Assembly: GCA_013368445.1 (NCBI GenBank)
Contig: JAACJO010000020.1
Location: 62,001-126,000, forward strand
Direction: 5' to 3'
Length of the DNA stretch: 64,000 nt
DNA from: Leucocoprinus leucothites
Taxonomy: Eukaryota > Basidiomycota > Agaricomycetes > Agaricales > Agaricaceae
Of the stretch, positions 10,639 through 22,813 are shown one piece after another. The notes under the pieces are model-generated. The model saw only the letters and a program-made list of their open reading frames with translations. It made no database searches and was not told the DNA's origin. The number at the start of each line of letters is the position of its first letter. Position 1 is the first letter of the stretch. A program made the translations under genes and the position numbers.

Positions 10639-12749
10639 TTTTTTTTTTTTTTATTTAAAAAAAATCAATGAATTTATATAGCAGTGCTTGATTGCAGTCC
10701 ACTTTTCAACTAAATAGTACAAACAGATGGTACACTACAGCAAGCTGGGGTACACGAAGCGGTCTCCGACTGCTTAAGACATAGACTATACACGATTAGT
10801 CCAGCAAAATAGAGAAGACTCATGAGAGAGACTATTGTCAAGAACTGGGTTACTAAGGACGGGGAATGGAGCCGATGTTCAAGACTGGGTGTCTAAGACA
10901 GGGGAACAGAGATGACTGATCCAGTTGATGAACATGGGAGCAGGTCTTGGCCTCAACTTATGTGTCATGCCACTACTGACACTGACCCGGATTTCAGAGA
11001 TGGATAGAGATGGGAGGGCGAGGAGAGAGCAGAGGTCAGACAAGGTAGTAACATGTGACTTAGTCGATTATCAGACTGAGGAATACGGTACAAGTTCGAC
11101 TACTTATATACCAGGCGGTGGATAGGGTCGGATAGCAAGAAACAAAGACATAACAGAAAAAGGATAAGAGGATAATAAGCATCCAACATTTCAGAAAGGC
11201 TAGAAGAATAATAATATCCGACATCAGAAGAAGACTAGAAATGACAAGAGGAATGAAATATGACATGATGTGAGAAAGTCCGAACACAACATGCCAGAAG
11301 CCAAAGGGTAAAGAAGAAGAGTGGAGTGAATGGAGTGGAAGCAAGCTGAAGTGATAGGATGGAAGAACAGGATGCGTAAAAGATTCTAAGTTGAGAAATT
11401 GTCAGCCGGGCCGGTAGTGAGGATCGGGTCATGACAACTATAGAACAAGGTGTTATACACAGAGATTGGACTCAAAGGAAAAGAAAAGAGATGAGATGAA
11501 AGAATATAGTTCACCTTCATTTGGTTCGGTGGGCACAGGAGTTTGAGGCGGCAGTGAATGTGTGTCTTGATTAGTGAAGGCAAAAGCAGCCAGATTCTTT
11601 TTTAAGAATTCGACAAGGAACTCATATTGAGGGAAGGCACATTGCACCTATTGAGTGCAGATGGGGTAGAGAGGGCAATAGCATAGGATATGATGTCATG
11701 TTTCCAGGTGATGTCCACAACGACATGACTTGGGCTCAAGGGGGAAGAACCTGTCACGATAAGCTCTAATAGGAGCGTGATTGAGGATGGCACGGGTCAT
11801 GCATGCGCATAGTGATGGCGACTCGTTACTAATGGAAGCCAGGTGCCCCTTTGACGTAAGTGGGGATAAGGAACTTGCGGTTCTTTTTTGAAAGAAGGAA
11901 ACCACTGCTGCGGTACTTCTTTTTCCAAAATGTGGACTCCCAGGATTTCTGGCAGTCGTTGGTGGCTTTGCATCGCAAGAAGTTGAGGGTGGCACCCATA
12001 TGGGGGGGAGCATGAATGCGAGTGGAAGTGACATCATTGTGGACTTTGAGATGGGGCTTCCAATGCCACTTTGATGGGATATCCCAGAAGTCAATGGACT
12101 GAGATGGCTTGGCAGTGAGCCAGTTTGATAAGAGTCAGCAGACTTGGATAGAGTGTGACTGGCCCAAGTGGATAGAGGGGTTGACCACCAACTTGGCTGC
12201 TGGAAGACAGTCGGTGATGAGAATGATGTGATCACATTGGAGGGAGATGGCTTTCACGATTCCAATGCAAATGGAATAGAGTTCAGCATCAGTAGAAGAC
12301 GCCTGGCCACTTGCCTGTTTTGCATGGGACACTTGTCGTCCACCACAATATAAATGTGCCACCGAAACTGCCTGAAGGGAATCTACAAGTGGAACAGAGG
12401 CATCAGTAACAACTGAAATACAATTACAATCAGAAGAAGAAGAGGAAAAAACAGAATCAAGAGACAATACATGTTTATACATTTCTTGTTTGTCTGAGTG
12501 ATTACAAGGATGAAAGTGAATGGAGTTGGAAAAGATGTCCATGAGACGGGAGCCAGGCTTGGATTCAGGAGAAAAAGGGGAGAAAGAGTCAGAGAGATGA
12601 GAAAGAGAACTATCTACATCAATGAGAGGGCCTTTGATTTTAGCTTTATTGGCTGGAGTGAGAAAGCGAAGCAATTGGGGATGGGGGGAAGAATTAGGAG
12701 AGAAATGATCAGATAACAGGGAATGTAACATATGATTAGCAGGTAAAGT
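10639..12749 (-). mobile_element. 5'-truncated family C insertion carrying a solo LTR
   Basis: It is bounded by a perfect 15-bp duplication, GATTATTGATCTTCT, at 10624-10638 and 12750-12764. Poly(T) and the C 3'UTR come first. The ORF2 C-terminus and RNase H (SVVTDASVPLVDSLQAVSVA near 12400) follow on the minus strand, up to the segment after the RT. A 601-bp solo LTR sits inside its 3'UTR at 10836-11436. Without the LTR it is about 1.5 kb. Confidence 0.85.
10836..11436 (-). repeat. Solo LTR of a diverged gypsy relative (601 bp), TSD ACTAT
   Basis: It starts TGTCAAGAACTG and ends GGGTCATGACA, flanked by ACTAT at 10831-10835 and 11437-11441. It shares with the 559-bp LTR a block around CCTCAACTTATGTGT, a TATATA box and the AGTCTGATAAT block (minus strand), but most other sequence differs. 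It is therefore a second LTR subfamily in the same orientation as the chromovirus at 22814. Confidence 0.85.
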
Positions 12750-15410
12750 GATTATTGATCTTCTGATTCACCCGGATTATATTAATTATAAAAAATGTGT
12801 ATTGCCAAAAGACAGCAATGAAGAGACTGCTTTCATTTCTCAGGTCTCAGAGCATCTAGCGGCTCTGGATTGATTGTTCGAACATTCACTCCACCTCTCA
12901 TTTGGACAATATTGCTGACTCTATTTCTCGTATCTTCTCTGAATCATGGAATATGAACTCTAAAACTGTATGGATTACTAACTGGTCAAAGGAATGGTGG
13001 TCCCCTCACTGCTCTGAGACTCTACTCACTTACAGAAGAATGAAGGATCAAAAAGACTGGCAAGCATTCAGAGCAGTTACTTGAGCTTCCAAATGTTCTT
13101 TCTTTGATGAACACATTCATGAGATTGCATTGACCAACAAATGACCCTGGGATCTCATGGAATGGGTCAAACAACGAAAACTCCCTGCCATTGAGGGCAT
13201 TCATTATCAAGGACAACCCTGTAATGATCTCCTGGATCTATGGAATGCACTTCATTCGTCATATAACTTGGCATCCAGGCAACCGGTAAGCCCCAAAATT
13301 TTAAACAAAATAAAATCCCTCCCTCCCCGTTCCTGGGCTAACTTCTCCACACTCGAACTCACTGAATCCCTATTGTCTTGTGCTAACTCATCAGCACCTG
13401 GCCCAGATCATATCTCTTGGAAACATCTGAAGTCTATCATTGCCCACAACAATTGCCTCAAGAACATCCTACTTATTGCCAATGCATGCGTACATCTTTC
13501 TTACTGGCCAAGTCACTTCAAAGACTCGGTCTCTATCATCATTCCCAAGCCAAATAAACTGGCCTATGATACTCCTAAAGTGTTTCATCCCATTGTCCTA
13601 CTAAACACTTTAGGAAAACTAATCGAAAAGATGATTGCACATTGCATGCAATTTGAGGCTGTATCTCTAGAAGTCCTTCATCCAAATCAAATGGGTGGGG
13701 TAATCCAATGCTCTACCAAGGACGCAGGCATTTTCCTTACTCACATCATTTGGGCTGGTTGGGCCAAAGGTATGATTACTAGTGTCTATGCCTTTGACAT
13801 TGCACAATTCTTCCCTTTGCTAAATCATGACATACTCACTGACATCTTGTGATGTCAGGGGTTTGCCCCTGAAATTGTAAACTTTTTCTCCCATTACCTC
13901 ATAGGTCGATCAACTCAATTCATGTGGAATACTTTCTTATCTGATGCTCATGACATGGATGTTGGCATAGGGCAAGGATCTGCTCTTTCACCTATACTCT
14001 CAGTGCTATACTTAGCGCCTCTTGTGTTCATGTTTGACCAACATGCTCAATTACAATCTATCCCTTCTTCTCTTCTTTCTTTTGTTGATGATGGGCTTTG
14101 TATATCTCAAGTGAAGAACTATACTGATACTATTTCTTCCCTCAAATCAGCATATTCCATCATTAATTCCATTTGTACTGACCTCAGATTAGTCATTGAA
14201 CATGACAAATCTGAGGTCTTCCATTTCTCTTGACAATACAACAACCTAAACCCCCCTCTTGACTTATCTGACATTGGTGGCCCCCTCCTTCATCCAAAAT
14301 ACTTCTGGCACTACCTAGGCTTCTACTTCAATTGCCGCCTTTCATTTCAAGAACACGTCCAATACTATTCCACCAAGGCATTATCCACAGTGAAAGCTAT
14401 GGGTATGCTAGGTAATTCCACCTGAGGCCTTCTCCCTCTCCAGAAATGACTCCTTTATAGGTCATGCATCATCCCAGTGGCAACGTATGGCTTTCAATTA
14501 TGGTACTTTGAAGGTGCTCGTAACAAGGTGCTTCTCAAGTCCTTATCATCTATGCAAAGATGTGCAGCTCTTTGGATTACAGGTGCCTTCCATACTTCCC
14601 CATCTGGAGGTGTTGAAAGTATTGCTGGACTCATTCCTATCCATCTTCACCTTTGTAAATTAGCCATTTATTTGTCATATCGAGTTTCTACTTTACCCTC
14701 TAATCATGCACTATGTTCTCTCTTATCTGATCGTTTTTCTCTTAACTCCTCCCCTCATCCTCAATTGCTTCACCTTCTCACTCCAGCCAATAAAGCTAAA
14801 GTCAAAGGCCCTCTTATTAATGTAGATAGTTCTCTCTCTCATCTTTCTGATTCCTTCTCCCCTTTTGCTCCTGAATCCAAGCCTAGTTCTCGTCTCATGG
14901 ACATCTTTTCTGATTCCATTCACTTCCATCCTTGTAATCACTCGGACAAACACGAGATGTATAAACATGTATTGTCTCTTGACTTGGTTTTCTCCTCTTC
15001 CTCTTCTGATCATAACTGTATTTCAGTTGTTACTGATGCCTCTGTCCCTCTTATAGGTTCCCTTCAGGCAGTTTCAGTGGCACATTTATATTGCAGTGGA
15101 TGACAAGTGTCCCATGCAAAACAGGCAAGTGGCTGAGCATCTTCAACAGACATGGAACTCTACTCCATACACATTGGCATTGCTAAAGCCATTTCCCTCC
15201 AATGTGATAAAATCATCCTTATTACTGACTGTCTTCCAGCAGCCAAGCTGGCAGTCAACCCTTCTATCCACTCAAGTTAGTCACACTCTATCCATGTTTG
15301 CTGACTTCTATCTGACTGGCTTGCAGCCAAACCTTTCTGTTCCATCAACTTCTGGAATGTCCTGTCCAAGTGGCATTGGAAACCCCACCTCAAAGTCCAT
15401 AAGGATACTG
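12750..15410 (+). pseudogene. Family C ORF2: endonuclease end, RT and RNase H
   Basis: It resumes the endonuclease frame after the duplication. The main RT block (13157-13852) contains the finger/palm segments SAPGPDHISWKHLKS and FKDSVSIIIPKPNK. 13922-14233 holds GIGQGSALSPILSVLY and the catalytic FVDDG box, a variant of YADD. The thumb region (PVATYGFQLWYFEGARNK) is at about 14480, and RNase H (VVTDASVPLIGSLQ) at about 15020. Several stops, mostly TGA, and frameshifts disable it. It belongs to the copy starting at 9424. Confidence 0.8.
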
Positions 15411-15517
15411 TCTGTTTGTATTATTTAGTTGAAAGCAGACTGCGATCGAGCACTGCTATATAAATTCATTGATTTAAAAAAAAAAAAAAAAAAAGAAGCT
15501 CTGTTAAGAAGCCATGT

Positions 15518-16033
15518 ATGACCACTGCTGGTCCCACATGCCGCCAGCTCTTCCTCAATTTCACCAGCAATGCCGGTGAGATCTCTTATCTCCACCACAA
15601 GCCCCTGTGCCTCCTCAACAAAGCCCTCTCTCATGCCAAGTCTGGCTTGCACATTGAGAACATCTGCAAGGTGTATGACACCATCACATTGTACACCTCT
15701 GCTGTCCCCTCCAACTCTGACATTGATGTTGTCGAGTTGGCCATCCCTTCAGCCTTCAGTGCCCCCTTTGAGGTGAAGACCCACCACCCCAAGTCCAGAT
15801 CTTACCTTAAGATCTTGGATGTCCCCTTCTACATGAATGGTGTGCATATCATGCCAACTCACATCACCGACCGCATGCATCTGTCTCCCTTCAAGGAGAC
15901 ATTTGCCCATCTATCCTCTGTATGCATCATGTGCAACTCCCCCAAGGCTGACACTGCTACCATTTGGTTTGACTTATGGGATTCTCAATCAGGAGCCAAT
16001 GCCAAGAAGCTCCTCAACAAGTACCTCCACTTC
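15518..16033 (+). pseudogene. Family B ORF1, central part
   Basis: An open frame of 172 codons covers the conserved central region: QLFLNFTSNAGEISYLHHKP, VKTHHPKSRSYLKILDVPFY and TATIWFDLWDSQSGANAKKL. It ends where the 5'-truncated C copy entered at KYLHF. The same protein resumes at 18218 with the CCHC knuckles (CQCCWRFHHSTPTC has lost the Gly-His spacing of the intact form). Confidence 0.7.
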
Positions 16034-18217
16034 CATCATTCCTGTGGCAACATATGGATACCGACTATGGTTTTTTGAGGGTGCCCACAACAAGGCACTT
16101 CTCAAATCTCTATCTTCCATGCGAAGACGCGTGGCTCTTTGGATCACTGGTGCCTTCTGCACTTCTCCATCTGGTGGTGTTGAAAGTATTGCTGGACTTA
16201 TCCCTATCTACCTCCATCTTCGTAAATTAGCTATTCGTTCCTCTCTTTGAGTTTCTACTTTACCTTCAAATCACACATTACATTCTCTACTATCTGATTG
16301 TTTCTCTCTTAATTCTTCCCCCCATCCCCAATCGCTTCGCCTTCTCACTCTGGCCAAAAAAGCTAAAGTCAAAGGCCCTATTATTGATGTAGATAATTCT
16401 CTCTCTCATCTTTCTGATTCTTTTTCCCCATTTGCTCCCAAATCCAAACCCAGTTCTCATCTCATGGACATCTTTCCTGACTCTATACACTTCCACCCTT
16501 GCAACCACTCAGATAAACATGAAATGTATAAACATGTATCATCTCTTGACTCAATCTTTTCATCTTCTTCTTCTGATCTTAATTGTATTTCAGTTGTTAC
16601 TGATGCCTCTGTTCCCCTTGTAGGCTTTTTTTTTTTTTTTTTTTTTTTAAAAAATCAATGAATTTATATAGCGGTGCTCAATCGCAGTCTGCTTTCAACT
16701 AAATATTACAAACAGATGGTACACTACAGCAAGCTGGGGTACATGAAGCAGTCGAAGACTACTTAAGACAAAGACTATATATGATTAGTCCAGCAAAATA
16801 GAAGAGACTCGAAAGAGACTATTAAACAAGGTGTTATACACAGAGATTGGACTCAAACAAAAAGAGAAGAGAGGAAATGAAAGAATATAGTTCACCTTCA
16901 TTTGGTTTGGCGGGCACAGAAGCTTGAAGCGGCAGTGGATGCATGACTTGGTTGGTGAAGGCAAAAGCAGCCAGGTTCTTTTTCAAGAACTCAATGAGGA
17001 ATTCATACTGAGAGAAGGCGCATTGCACCCATTGAGTGCAGATGGGGTAGAGGGGGCAATAGCACAAGATATGATGTCCCCCTTGTAGGCTCCCTTCAGG
17101 CCATTTCAGCAGCACATCTATATCATGGTGGACAACAAGTGTCCCATGCAAAGCAGGCAAGTGGCCAGGCATCTTCCACAGACACTGAACTATACTCCAT
17201 TTGCATTGGCATTGCCAAAGCCATCTCCCTCCAGTGCAATCACATCATTCTCATCACCAACTGTCTCCCAGCAGCCAAGCTGGCAGTCAACCCATCCATT
17301 CATTCGAGCTAGTCACTTTCTATTCATGTCTGTCGACTCCTATCCAATTGGCTTGAAGCCAAACCATCCCGTTCCATTAATTTCTGGGACGTCCTATCCA
17401 AGTGGCATTGGAAGCCCCACCTCAAAGTCCACAATGATGTCATCACCACATGCATCCATAACCCTTCCCATATGGGTGCCACTCTCGACTTCTTGTGATG
17501 CAAAACCACCAACAACTGCCATAAATCGTGGGAGTCCACATTTTGGAAGAAGTACTGCGGCAATGGTTTCCTTCTCTCAAAAAAGAACCGCAAGTTCCTC
17601 ATCCCCACTTACATCAAAGGGGGCACCTGGCTTCCATTAGCTAACGAGTCGCCATCACTATGCGCATGCATGACCTGTGCTATTCTCAATCACACTCCAA
17701 TTGGAGCTTATTGCAAGAGGTTTTTCCCCCTCAAGCCCAAATCCTATTGTTGTGGCCATTGTCTGGAAACACGACATCATATTGTGTGCTATTGCCCTTT
17801 ATATCCCATCCACACTCAATGGGTGCAATGCACCTTTCCTCAGTATGAGTTCCTTGTCGAGTTTTTGAAAAAGAACCCAGCTGCTTTTGCCTTCACTAAT
17901 CACGACATGTGTCCACTGCTGCCTCAAGCTCCTGTGCCTGCTGAACCAAATGAAGGTGAACTATACTCTTTCATTTCATCTCTTCTTTTTTCCTTTGAGT
18001 CCGATCTCTGTGTATAATACTTTGTTTAATAGCCTCTATCAAATCTTCTCTATTTCACTGGCCTAATCGTATATAGTCTTTGTCTTAAGCAGTCTTTGAC
18101 CGCTTCATGTACCCCGGCTTGCCATAGTGTACCATCTGTTTGTATTATTTAGTTGAAAGCAGACTGCGACTGAGTACCGCTATATAAATTCATTGATTTA
18201 AAAAAAAAAAAAAAAAA
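16034..18217 (+). mobile_element. 5'-truncated family C insertion in B, itself interrupted
   Basis: It starts within the ORF2 segment PVATYGYRLWFFEGAHNKAL and reads through RNase H and the C-terminal zinc motif (CCGHCLETRHHIVCYCPLY) to the stop near 18015, then the 3'UTR and poly(A). The 13-bp duplication GTACCTCCACTTC flanks it. A second C fragment (16627-17078) has entered it in the opposite orientation. Confidence 0.85.
16627..17078 (-). mobile_element. 5'-truncated family C insertion (452 bp)
   Basis: Poly(T), the C 3'UTR and the last about 80 codons of ORF2 are read on the minus strand. It is flanked by CCCCTTGTAGGCT at 16614-16626 and 17079-17091, a perfect 13-bp target duplication inside the RNase H coding region of the host C copy. 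Confidence 0.85.
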
Positions 18218-18903
18218 GTACCTCCACTTCAACAGAGTCCAGGCTGTGATCAAGCCTGCCTGTGCCCACCCCAGTGTGCCCCAATGCCAGTGTTGCTGGC
18301 GTTTCCACCACTCTACCCCCACCTGTCACAATCACTCACTCAGGTGTACCCAGTGTGGCAGTCCTCACTGTAGTAAGAACCACTGCACCACCTCATCCTG
18401 CTGCAAAGGTACACTAAGGCCAACCCTCCCATTCCAGCCACAGCCAAGGGGGAGCCCTGCCCCCACATCAAGTGTGTGAACTGCAGAGGAGAACATACAG
18501 TGAACAACTGCAAGTGCCCATTCTGGCACCATTGGTTCAACTATGACTGGTTAATCTGGCATGTGATGGACTTGAGAGCCCCAGTTGCGAGGTCTTAGTA
18601 CCTCCATCAATGTATTCCCCAACCCCATTGGCAATTGCTAGGGCCACACCATCTCAACCCCACTTTGCAGTGAGCAAATCGGACTTTAGTTTCATCTTTA
18701 TGCATACTTTCCATGTCTTTGATGTCGTGTAGTGTACTATATGCAGACAGGACTTTATATATTCCCGGTAGTGTATATGTGTAGTTGGTAGCAGTACTGG
18801 CTGCATGTAGTAGTTATCAGGTGCGGACTGCTACCATGCCCTGCATTATAAATTTGCAACCCCTCTGGGGTCACTCTGATTTTTTTTAAAAAAAAAAAAA
18901 AAA

Positions 18904-19642
18904 GAAGCATAGGAAGGGGAATAGCCAAACTCTGTCAGGATGTTCCTCATCCACATGATCTCCTTGCCAGCCTCAACTGCAGCCACATACTCAGCCTCTG
19001 TAGAAGAGAGAGTAACAAAGGGCTGACACTTGGAGGTCCATCCTACAGCCCCACCACACACCAGAGTTACATATCCACCTGTAGAGCGACCGGTTTGCTT
19101 ACAACCACCATGGGAAGCATCTGTGTAGGTCAGAAAGAGCCCCTCAGCTTCACAGCAGCCCAGTGCTCAGGATGAGGGTTGTGGTTGAATCTCCCAAGGT
19201 AGGAGACTGCATAAGCGATATCTGGGTGAGTCATGGTGGTTAGATACTGCAGGGAGCCTACAGCAGAGAGGTAGGGAATGGATCACATTTCCTCTTGCTG
19301 GGAAGGAGTGGGAACAAGTGTGGAGAGTTCTGTGCCAGGAGAGAGTGGAGTCTTCACAGAATCGCAGTCAGACATGTTGAATCTGTTGAGGAGCTCCTGG
19401 ACATAGTGGGACTGGGAAAGCGAAATAGTGTGGGCTTCAAGGTCCTGCTTGACCTGGACAGAGAGGAGGAATGTAGTGGCTCCCAAATTGTGCAATTTGA
19501 AGTGTTTCTGCAGCTCCAGCACTGTGGCATCCATGGCAGCATCATTCTTTGAAACAAGGGTGATATCATCGATGAAAACAGGCACTATGAGCTTGACATC
19601 ACCCTTGGAGTAGATGTAGATGGAACTGTTGCTCTGGAGTTG
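18904..19642 (-). pseudogene. Ty1/Copia polyprotein fragment (RT C-terminus and RNase H)
   Basis: On the minus strand, VPVFIDDITLVSKND is the Copia form of the RT catalytic box (IDD instead of VDD). It is followed by the RT connection (VQVKQDLEAHTISLSQSHYV) and RNase H with STEAEYVAAVEAGKEIMWMR. Stops interrupt it (for example between QQEEM and SIPYLSA). Both ends are cut by LINE insertions (B2 on the left, E on the right). It may belong to the same Copia family as 53120-55464, but the two do not overlap in sequence. Confidence 0.85.
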
Positions 19643-20330
19643 TTTTTTTTTTTTTTTTTTTTATAATCAATGATTTATTACGCAGTGCCCAGTTGCAGTC
19701 CACACTCACCAACATAATACAGGGCCTAAGTACCACTACCTAAACCAAATACTACAAAGATGAGAATAGATAAAGTCCTATCTGAATATAGTACACTACT
19801 TGCTGGCAAAGAGATGTGGCATAGTAACAAAGAAATGAAACTAAAGTCCAACTTGCAGACCTCTAACAGTAAGCTTACATGCATGTGTGGCCCTAGCAAC
19901 ATACTGACGGGGTTGGAAGATGCATTGAAGCAGGTACACAACTTACTACCAGGGCCTCCTATTGTCCTCCTTGTGATGGCTAAGCCAATCACAGTTGAAC
20001 CGGTGGTGCCAGAACAGGCACTTTCAATCATCAGCTGCATAGTTGCCCTTGTAGTTGATACATGAGATGTGGGGACAGGGCTCCCCAGCAGGTGTGGGGA
20101 GGATAGGGGGGTTTGCCTTCAGACTCCCCTTACAGCACAACAATGTGGAATGATGGTTCTCACTACAGTGAGGACCACCACACTGGGAACACCTGAGTAC
20201 ATAGTTGTGGCAGGTGGGAGTAGAGTGACCAAAGTGCCAGTGCTGCTGGCACTGAGGGACACCAGGGTGGGCATGGGTGGGCTTGATGACAGCCTGCATA
20301 CTGTTGAAGTCAAGATACTTGTTGAGGAGC
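19643..20330 (-). mobile_element. Family E ORF1-only LINE unit, 3' part
   Basis: Poly(T) at 19643-19662 is followed by a 3'UTR of about 370 bp. An ORF1 end then reads on the minus strand from about 20330: KPTHAHPGVPQCQQHWHFGH, CSQCGGPHCSENHH and CINYKGNYAADD, where the last knuckle has lost a Cys. There is no ORF2 between ORF1 and the tail. The tail lacks the A/B/D hairpin and resembles the C tail (AATAAATCATTGATT). It is cut at 20330 by the tail of the D unit. A 148-bp fragment of the same family lies at 53395-53542. Confidence 0.7.
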
Positions 20331-20843
20331 TTTTTTTTTTTTTATATAGTCAGTGGACCCTGAAGGGGTCCAAATTTATAATGTGGTGTGCAATAGCAGT
20401 CCACACCCAACTATCTACTACAGGGAACCGATACCGCTACTGACTACACAAGAGTAAACAACCGGGAATATATAATAGTCCTGTCCAAGACAATACATAA
20501 AATGACAGCAGAAGGGGGGCTAGGCATGTGACAAAATACAGAGAAATGAAACATATACTGATATCACTGCATCTGATGGCAGGCCTTGTGGTTGGTGGGA
20601 GCCCATCCAGTGACTGGCAATGGATGGGGGACAATGCATTGATACTATTTTTTTTTTTTTTAAATCAATGAATTTATATAGCAGTGCTCGATTGCAGTCC
20701 ACTTTCAACTAAATATTACAAACAGACAGTACACTACAGCAAGCTGGGGTACACAAAGTGGTCGAAGACCGCTTAAGACAAAGACTATACACGATTAGTC
20801 CAGTAAAATAGAAGAGACTCAAAAGAGACTATAGAACGAGGTG

Positions 20844-22808
20844 TTATACACAGAGATCGGACTCAAATGAAAAGAGAAAAGAGGAAATGAAAGAATAAAG
20901 TTCACCTTCATTTGGTTCTGCAGGCACAGGAGCTTGAAGCGGCAGTGGACACGTATCTTGATTGGTAAAGGCAAAAGCAGCTGGGTTCTTTTTCAAGAAC
21001 TCGATGAGGAACTTATACTGAGGGAAGGCGCATTGCACCCATTGGGTGCGGATGGGATAGAGGGGGCAATAGCACAGGATATGGTGTCGTGTTTCCAGGC
21101 AATGTCCACAATGACAGGATTTGGGCTTGAGGGAGAAGAACCTCTCGTGATATACTCCAATAGGAGCGTGATTAAGAATAGCACAAGTCATGCATGTGCA
21201 TAGTGATGGCGACTCGTTAGCTATGGGGAGCCAGGTACCCCTTTTGATATAAGTGGGGATAAGGAACTTGCAGTTCTTTGTATAAAGAAGGAAGCCGCTG
21301 CCACGGCACTTCTTCTTCCAGAATGTGGACTCCCAGGATTTTTGGCAGTCATTGTTGATTTTGCGTCACAAGAAGTCAAGGGTAGCACCCGTATGGGGTG
21401 GGGCATGAATGCATGTGGAAGTGACATCATTGTGGACTTTAAGATGAGGCTTCCAATGCCATTTAGATGGGACGTCCCAGAAGTTGATGGACTGTGATGG
21501 TTTGGCAGTAAGCCAGTCTGATAGTAGTCGACAGACTTGTATAGAATGTGACTGGCTTGAGTGGATTAAGGGGTTGACCACTAGCTTGGCTGCTGGAAGA
21601 CAGTCAGTGATGAGGATGATATGATTGCATTGGAGGGAGATGGCTTTCATGATTCCAATGCGAATGGAATAGAGTTCAGCATCAGTGGACGATGCCCAGC
21701 TGCTTGCCTGTTTTGCATGGGATACTTGTCATCCACCGTGATATAGATGTGCCACTGAAACTGCCTGAAGGGAACCTACAAGGGAAACAGAAGTATCAGG
21801 AAGAGAAAACAGAATCGAGAGATGATACATGTTTATACATCTCGTGCTTGTCCGAGCAATTACAAGGATGAAAATGAATAGAATTGGAAAAGATGTCCAT
21901 GAGACAAGACCCAGGCTTGGATTCAGGGGCGAAGGGAGAAAACGAGTCAGACAGATGAGAGAGAGAATTATCTACATCAATAATAGGGCCTTTGACTTTA
22001 GCTTTTATGGCCGGGGTAAGAAGGCGAAGTGATTGAGGATGTGGGGAAAAGTTAAGAGAAAAATGCTCTGATAGGAGAGAGCATAGTGCATGATTAGAGG
22101 GTAAAGTAGAGACTCAATATGAAGAACGAATGGCTAATTTACAAAGATGGAGATGGATAGGAATAAGTCCAGCAATACTTTCGATACCACCAGAAGGAGA
22201 AGTACAAAAGGTGCCTGTGATCCAAAGGGCTGCATGTCTTTGCATAGAGGAAAGAGACTTGAGAAGCACCTTGTTATGAGCGCCTTCAAAGTACCATAGA
22301 TGAAAGCCATATGTTGCCACAGGGACAATGCATGATCTATAAAGGAGTCTTTTCTGAAGAGGGAGAAGGCCTTGGGTAGAATTACCTAGCATGCCCATAG
22401 CTTTCACTGTGGATAATGCTTTGGTAGAGTAGAATCAGACATGCTCTTGAAATGAGAGTCCATGATCAAAGTAGAAGCCGAGGTATTGCCAGAAGCATTT
22501 TGGTTGGAGGAGAGGGCCGCCAATGTTGGAAAGGTTGAGTGGGGGATTAGAGTCATTGTGGTGATGGGAGAAGTGGAAGACCTCAGATTTGTCATGTTCA
22601 ACAACAAGTCCAAGATCAGTACAGATGGAGTTAATGATGGAATAGGCTGATTTAAGGGAAGAAATAGTGTCAGTGTAACTCTTCACTTGAGATATACAAA
22701 GCCCATCATCAACAAAAGAGGGAAGGGAAGAGGGAATGGATTGCAAATGAGCACGTTGATCAAACATGAACATGAGGGGCGCTAAATAGAGTGCGGATAA
22801 TATGGGGG
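20844..22808 (-). pseudogene. Family C ORF2, 3' half: RT palm to C-terminal zinc motif
   Basis: Read on the minus strand after the chromovirus: SFVDDGLCISQVKSYTDTIS (RT catalytic FVDD) at about 22700, the thumb segment PVATYGFHLWYFEGAHNK at about 22300, RNase H (SSTDAELYSIRIGIMKAISL) near 21660, and the C-terminal CHCGHCLETRHHILCYCPLY at about 21100. The last is a Cys/His motif common in I/Tad-group ORF2 proteins. The stop is at 20844-20846. Several frames are broken (near 22410, 21760 and 21430). Confidence 0.8.
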
Positions 22809-22813
22809 ATAGG

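Larger units (their letters stand above)
9424..15494 (+). mobile_element. Family C LINE copy with internal deletion and two nested C insertions
   Basis: It starts in the last codons of ORF1 (9424-9489). ORF2 then runs through the endonuclease (9490-9780 and 10185-10638, then from 12750), the RT (about 13157-14600) and the RNase H (about 15000-15400). Near 15410 the frame jumps straight into the 3'UTR, dropping about 0.6 kb of ORF2 C-terminus, and the copy ends in poly(A) at 15475-15494. Target duplications at 9770/10185 and 10624/12750 mark the two nested copies. The sequence after the tail (GAAGC) matches the start of the Copia fragment at 18904, so this copy probably entered Copia DNA. Confidence 0.75.
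15500..18903 (+). mobile_element. Family B ORF1-only unit (copy 2), 5'-truncated, interrupted by C
   Basis: ORF1 is present from the KKPCMTTAGPTCRQLFLNF segment (15518) to 16033 and again from 18218, with the three knuckles near 18270-18510. The B 3'UTR and a poly(A) to 18903 follow, with no ORF2. The interrupting block (16034-18217) is bounded by GTACCTCCACTTC at 16021-16033 and 18218-18230. GAAGC at 15495-15499 and 18904-18908, each after an A-run, is a plausible target duplication of the B unit itself. The 3' end has the hairpin ACCCCTCTGGGGT at 18859-18871. Confidence 0.75.
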
